DNA of 9,904 nucleotides from Flemingiibacterium sp045635785 (lineage in GTDB: Bacteria > Bacillota > Clostridia > Oscillospirales > CAG-272). Within the stretch, counting starts at the first letter, position 1. Every line of letters begins with the position of its first letter. The position numbers and the translations under genes are program-made. The stretch is taken from the NCBI GenBank assembly GCA_045635785.1, contig JAZTWJ010000028.1:1-9904 (forward strand), given 5' to 3'. The notes under the pieces were generated by a model. The model did no database searches. It saw only the letters and a list, made by a program, of their open reading frames with translations, and had not been told where the DNA came from. This document shows, in pieces, positions 6,726-9,904 of this stretch.

Positions 6726-6739
6726 GTGTTTTTCATTCT

Positions 6740-6776
6740 AAAAAGGTGCCCCGTCCGATTTGAAATCAGACGGGAC
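6740..6776 (-). terminator. Intrinsic terminator after the beta-propeller protein gene
   Basis: On the minus strand a 13-bp stem (6776-6748; GTCCCGTC with GACGGGGC at the base, including three G-T pairs) with a TCA loop is followed by ACC and five T residues (6744-6740). It lies about 50 bp after the stop of the gene at 6826 and just before the tRNA promoter. Confidence 0.85.
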
Positions 6777-6825
6777 ATTTCAAAAAAACGTTAATAAACC
6801 GGGATTGTTTTAAGACGCAGCCGCA

Positions 6826-8166
6826 TTAAATTCCGGCAAGGTTACGCTCGTTAGCGGCAGATCCGGTAAGCTTTCGATTCACTTTATAGAACGGGTGTTG
6901 ATAACGTTTCTTCGCTTCCTCCGTATCCTTAGCGTTCTCATCATACCACAATGCAACATATCCGTCTTCATTGTAAGTAAAGAGCTGCTCGCCGTCACCA
7001 ACCTCGTCAAAATGAGAGATTAATGCCACAGCACCGTTAAGCTTTGCGATTACTTCTCCGTCTAAAGCATACAATGTACCATCGCCTCCGGCGGATCCCA
7101 TGACAAATTCATGAAGCCCATCGCCGTTGACATCTACAGGGATGGTTTTGTAAGAGGGGAAATTTACATCAATTCTTTCACCGGTCACCGCATTGTAGAA
7201 AAACTCTTCCACGCCATCATGCGTTCTTCCATCGGCACCGCAGTGTTTCTTAACAATTCTTATGCCGTTGCAAATGTATCCGTCTTTCGTTCTTGCAACC
7301 CAGCCCATGTCAATGTGTCCCTCATCAAGATCGCCCCAAACTCTTTCACCTTTTGCATTAAAAGTAATAATTCTCGGTTTAGCGTATGGTCTATTCTCTC
7401 TGCAGGTGAAAATACGCCATTCCTTGCCATCATAAAAAGGCTGAATAACATCCGAATGGCCGTTATAAGAATCTCTGTCACAGCAAAACAGCTCTTTGCC
7501 GGTATCAATTTCAATGCAGCGTTCACCCCAAAGCAGCTCGTCTACGCCATCATCATTGATGTCAACAAGAGGTGACATATGGCTTCCTCTTGCGCCGATT
7601 CCATCATCGGGAATCAATACTTCAAAACGAACCGAATAATCGGGGTTTAATCCTCTGAGACGCATTTCACCATATGTACCGTTGCCAAAAATCAGAACAG
7701 GTTCGCCATGAACATAGCCGCCCATTATAAAACGACGGTAAGAATGAGACATGGTCTGCAGACCCTGAGGCAGCCAATCCAAATGTCGTACTGTTTCACC
7801 GGTATAAGGATCCATAACGCCAACTGCGGTTCCCTTCAACGAAAGCGGATGACCCTTTTCGGTGTTATCCACGAAATAAATTTCGTCATCGCCGTCTCCA
7901 TTCATGTCAATCGCATACATCGGAACATACCAATGTCCCGGAACAATGTCTTTAGAAAGCGGCTTTTTCCAAACCAATTCACCGTCAAGGGTGACCATAT
8001 AGAGCGTAAGGGTATCCGTTGGGAAAAAGAACATTTCCTCATAAGGATCCACATCAAAGTCCGCACAGGTAGCAAACATAATATGTTCTCTACCGCCGAA
8101 TTTTACAATCAATGCTCTGCATTGACCAATTTTTTTGCCAAGATTAAGTTCAAATTTCTTTTTCAT
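6826..8166 (-). CDS. Cytoplasmic FG-GAP/VCBS-like beta-propeller protein, function unknown
   Basis: This is a protein of about 446 residues with repeated blade-like segments carrying calcium-type loops of the form D-x-N-x-D-G-x-x-E: DMNGDGDDE (about 87-95), DINDDGVDE (202-210) and DVNGDGLHE (345-353). Aromatic-rich strands such as 'GDGTLYALDGEVIAKL' sit between them. This pattern is seen in FG-GAP/VCBS beta-propellers, including PL11-type rhamnogalacturonan lyases, and a 'NGHSDV' segment (about 235-240) recalls the GHGD region of those lyases. I would not call a lyase from this alone. There is no signal peptide or membrane segment: the N-terminus MKKKFELNLGKKIGQCRALIV is charged, so the protein looks intracellular. 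ATG 8166 is chosen because GGAG lies 8 nt upstream; a longer frame to 8226 lacks a ribosome site and would run through the tandem repeats. It has its own terminator. Confidence 0.82.
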   Translation of the reverse strand: MKKKFELNLGKKIGQCRALIVKFGGREHIMFATCADFDVDPYEEMFFFPTDTLTLYMVTLDGELVWKKPLSKDIVPGHWYVPMYAIDMNGDGDDEIYFVDNTEKGHPLSLKGTAVGVMDPYTGETVRHLDWLPQGLQTMSHSYRRFIMGGYVHGEPVLIFGNGTYGEMRLRGLNPDYSVRFEVLIPDDGIGARGSHMSPLVDINDDGVDELLWGERCIEIDTGKELFCCDRDSYNGHSDVIQPFYDGKEWRIFTCRENRPYAKPRIITFNAKGERVWGDLDEGHIDMGWVARTKDGYICNGIRIVKKHCGADGRTHDGVEEFFYNAVTGERIDVNFPSYKTIPVDVNGDGLHEFVMGSAGGDGTLYALDGEVIAKLNGAVALISHFDEVGDGEQLFTYNEDGYVALWYDENAKDTEEAKKRYQHPFYKVNRKLTGSAANERNLAGI

Positions 8167-8205
8167 TCTCACATCTCCATTCGAACAAAATATATTAAAT
8201 AACAT

Positions 8206-8227
8206 ATATGTGCAAAATATGTGCAAA
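8206..8227. repeat. Two tandem perfect 11-bp repeats, candidate operator
   Basis: The unit ATATGTGCAAA occurs at 8206-8216 and again, directly abutting, at 8217-8227. The 11-bp period places both copies on nearly the same face of the helix, as in tandem operator half-sites. It lies 40-60 bp upstream of the beta-propeller gene start (8166). On the minus strand the repeats contain TTGCAC, which with a 17-bp spacer precedes TATTTT, so the site may overlap a weak promoter. The binding protein is unknown. Confidence 0.5.
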
Positions 8228-8247
8228 TAACGGACTTAATGAAACGA

Positions 8248-9654
8248 TCATGCAAGGTTTGTTTGCCGCTTGATTAGCAGCGTAACGCACTCCACGTGCC
8301 CCGTTCTTGGAAACAAATCAACTGGTGTTACAGTTTCGCATAAGTAATGCCCCTTCAAAGCAGCAATATCGCGTGCCAGCGTATCGGGATTACAGGAAAT
8401 GTACACAATTCGCTCGGGCGCAAACTCGCAAAGCGTCTCAAGCAATGCGGATGAACAGCCCTTGCGCGGTGGATCCAGGATCACCACATCGGGGGCATCT
8501 GAAAAAATTCGACGAAGCTCGCCGTCGAATTGCTTCGGATCGGAAGCATCAAGACAGAGGAACTGTGCATTCGAAAATCCGTTGCGCGCTGCATTCAATC
8601 GAGCGTTTTCCACAGCCTCCGGCACAATTTCGATGCCGTAAAGCATCGCATCCTTCTCACAGACAGACATTCCCACCGTTCCGATGCCGCAGAAAAGATC
8701 AAGAACCGTTTCGCCCGATTGAATATCCGCCAGTTCTGCCGCTTTTCGGTAAAGCATCTCTGCAGCCCTTCGATTGACCTGCCAAAAGGATTGGGGAGAA
8801 ATCTCGAATTCTCGCCCGCAAAGGGTGTCGGTAATACGTTCTTTACCATATGTCAGACGCCATATTTTGCCTAACACCACATTGGTGTTTGCAGAATTAA
8901 CATTGATATAGAGGCTTACAATCGCAGGGAATTTCTCTGCCACAGCATTGGCAAGTTGTTGTATCTTATCGTTGTCGCGCGTCACTACAAGGCAAAGCAT
9001 CACCTCACCGAGCGTTTCGCTGCGACGCATATAAAGATGCCGTACCAATCCATTTCCGGTACCTTCATCGTAGGCGGGAATGAGATGCTCGTCCATATAT
9101 CGGCGGATGAAATCTGCGATTTCGCCAAATATCTCAGGCTGAAGACGGCAGGAGCCGTCTTCGCTGACACAGGGGATAATTTCATGGGATTTCTCCGCAT
9201 AGAATCCAATGGCGGTATTCCCATGCGCGGTTCTGCCAACGGGATACTGCGCCTTGTTGCGATAACAGCTGATCTCGCCTGTAGTCAAGACATCTGCAAT
9301 TTCAAGCGAAAGCCCCGCTTTTTTCATTGAGGCCATCACCGTATTTTTCTTAAGTGACAGCTCATGCTCGTAGCTTACATAGCGATACACACATCCGCCG
9401 CATCGCTTCGCCGCCACGCAATCGGGTGAGATGCGATAGGGGGATGGTTTGCAGATCTTCTCGATTTTGCCCACATTATAATCAGTCGTCGCTTTGATAA
9501 TGCGTACTGTCAGTTCGTCGCCAGTGCAAGCACCTGCAACAAAGGTAACAACGCCGTCAATGCGCCCAACACCGTAACCGAGATTGTTGATGTCGGTGAT
9601 ATTCACCGAGGCAATATCGTTTTTTCGCGAGGAATTTTTACCCTTCATATCCAT
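8248..9654 (-). CDS. 23S rRNA (uracil-5-)-methyltransferase, RlmCD/RumA family
   Basis: This 468-residue SAM-dependent enzyme should make 5-methyluridine in 23S rRNA. An N-terminal TRAM domain spans about residues 10-68. Iron-sulfur ligands are C79, C85 and C88 (C-x5-C-x2-C) and C162. The SAM-binding motif LDLFCGIGTVG is at 318-328, DPPRKG at 394-399, the catalytic cysteine C421 in ISCNP, and the general base E455 in HVE. All the active-site residues I can check are present and the length is normal. In Firmicutes one such enzyme can modify both sites done by RlmC and RlmD, but paralogues exist, so the exact site is not assigned. The start at ATG 9654 has only a weak adjacent ribosome site; AAAGGAAAG lies 21 nt upstream across a small hairpin. 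ATG 9648 is an alternative. There is no terminator before the next gene, 81 bp away. Confidence 0.95.
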   Translation of the reverse strand: MDMKGKNSSRKNDIASVNITDINNLGYGVGRIDGVVTFVAGACTGDELTVRIIKATTDYNVGKIEKICKPSPYRISPDCVAAKRCGGCVYRYVSYEHELSLKKNTVMASMKKAGLSLEIADVLTTGEISCYRNKAQYPVGRTAHGNTAIGFYAEKSHEIIPCVSEDGSCRLQPEIFGEIADFIRRYMDEHLIPAYDEGTGNGLVRHLYMRRSETLGEVMLCLVVTRDNDKIQQLANAVAEKFPAIVSLYINVNSANTNVVLGKIWRLTYGKERITDTLCGREFEISPQSFWQVNRRAAEMLYRKAAELADIQSGETVLDLFCGIGTVGMSVCEKDAMLYGIEIVPEAVENARLNAARNGFSNAQFLCLDASDPKQFDGELRRIFSDAPDVVILDPPRKGCSSALLETLCEFAPERIVYISCNPDTLARDIAALKGHYLCETVTPVDLFPRTGHVECVTLLIKRQTNLA

Positions 9655-9684
9655 AATTGCTCAGCACCGCAGAGACTTTCCTTT
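9655..9684 (-). promoter_or_regulatory. Shine-Dalgarno plus small hairpin before the methyltransferase gene
   Basis: On the minus strand AAAGGAAAG (9684-9676) is followed by CTCTGC-GGT-GCTGAG (9674-9660), which can fold as a 5-bp stem with one T-T mismatch, then five or six nt to ATG 9654. The layout resembles the two hairpin leaders elsewhere in the window, but the stem sequence is unrelated and the pairing is weak. Confidence 0.35.
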
Positions 9685-9704
9685 GTGTAATCATTTTTTA
9701 AAAC

Positions 9705-9902
9705 AAAAACCCGCCAAGCCGTGTAATCCAAGACAAGAAAACCCTGCTCTCGCAAGGCTGGTGCTCTCTCAACTGTTTTGTGCTCCCAACGTTCGTTCCA
9801 CTCGTGCCGTATGCGCATGCGCATACGAAGTCAGGAATGGGCGAGAGGTCTGCAAACCTGCAGCCGAAGGCCGAGCTCCATTTGTTTCTTTTGTGGGTTT
9901 TT
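9705..9902. other. Roughly 200-nt structured inverted-repeat element (candidate non-coding RNA or dispersed repeat)
   Basis: No credible gene lies in this stretch. The ends AAAAACCC (9705-9712) and GGGTTTTT (9895-9902) are complementary. Nested inside in matching order are CTCTCGC (9747-9753) with GCGAGAG (9841-9847), TTCC (9796-9799) with GGAA (9834-9837), and a central 20-bp palindrome (9808-9827). Local hairpins also occur: on the minus strand an 8-bp stem with a GAGA tetraloop (9740-9759), competing with the CTCTCGC pairing, and a GCC-TTC-GGC stem near 9861-9873. T-runs follow the GC-rich ends on both strands, so the transcribed strand is not evident. Candidates are a structured RNA (the size and end-closing helix would fit, for example, a 6S-like RNA, but I see no diagnostic motif), a MITE-like repeat or a leader. 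It may extend past the window. Confidence 0.45.
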
Positions 9903-9904
9903 AT

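Noticed and set aside
8167..8226. 20-residue N-terminal extension of the beta-propeller protein
   Set aside because: It runs through the tandem repeats and probable promoter and has no ribosome site, whereas ATG 8166 has GGAG at good spacing.
9685..9728. Repeated GTGTAATC (9685-9692 and 9721-9728)
   Set aside because: Only 8 bp with no matching context; not distinguishable from chance.
1..9904. CRISPR arrays, insertion sequences, integrase or phage genes, toxin-antitoxin pairs
   Set aside because: No regularly spaced repeats, transposase or integrase motifs, or small paired ORFs of that kind were seen. The ATPase at 4299-5207 alone is not enough to call a defence system.

Overview
The window reads as chromosomal DNA of a low-to-mid GC Firmicute, most likely a gut-type clostridium of the Oscillospiraceae/Ruminococcaceae kind. 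This is an inference from near-consensus sigma-A promoters with extended -10 motifs, T-tailed intrinsic terminators, AGGA/GGAG ribosome sites, a tRNA with an encoded CCA end, and the protein families present. No 16S or other phylogenetic marker is present to fix the genus.

Layout. Positions 1-4241 (+) hold a BMP-family (nucleoside-type) ABC importer: the C-terminal part of the substrate-binding protein, a terminator, a new promoter, then the double-domain ATPase and two permeases. A palindromic terminator (4255-4284) separates this from a convergent minus-strand operon, 6449 to 4299: a half-size EamA/DMT transporter, a GNAT acetyltransferase that overlaps it by one base (TAATG), and an AAA/ABC-type ATPase. 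Upstream of that operon lies a minus-strand tRNA-Arg(CCG) gene with its own consensus promoter and terminator. Further along the minus strand come a cytoplasmic FG-GAP/VCBS-like beta-propeller protein (8166 to 6826) preceded by two tandem 11-bp repeats, and a 23S rRNA uracil-5 methyltransferase of the RlmCD/RumA family (9654 to 8248). The last 250 bases contain no gene but hold a roughly 200-nt structured inverted-repeat element.

How the parts work together. The importer genes form one functional unit split by a terminator and promoter, so the binding protein can be made in excess; its tail uses AAG for all 12 lysines, as in highly expressed genes. The EamA-GNAT-ATPase operon is tied together by overlap and short spacing, but its joint function is not evident. 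The tRNA and the rRNA methyltransferase are housekeeping.

Most unusual observation. The second permease (+) and the EamA gene (-) share an identical 14-nt block, AAGGAAGCCTTCGC, which begins a leader of the form Shine-Dalgarno, then a 19-20 nt hairpin, then 9-12 nt, then the start codon. The SD is 29-31 nt from the start in linear sequence but at near-normal spacing if the hairpin is folded out. The methyltransferase gene has a weaker, sequence-unrelated arrangement of the same shape. This may be a dispersed 'hairpin-bridged' ribosome-binding element, and it is the best candidate here for something undescribed.
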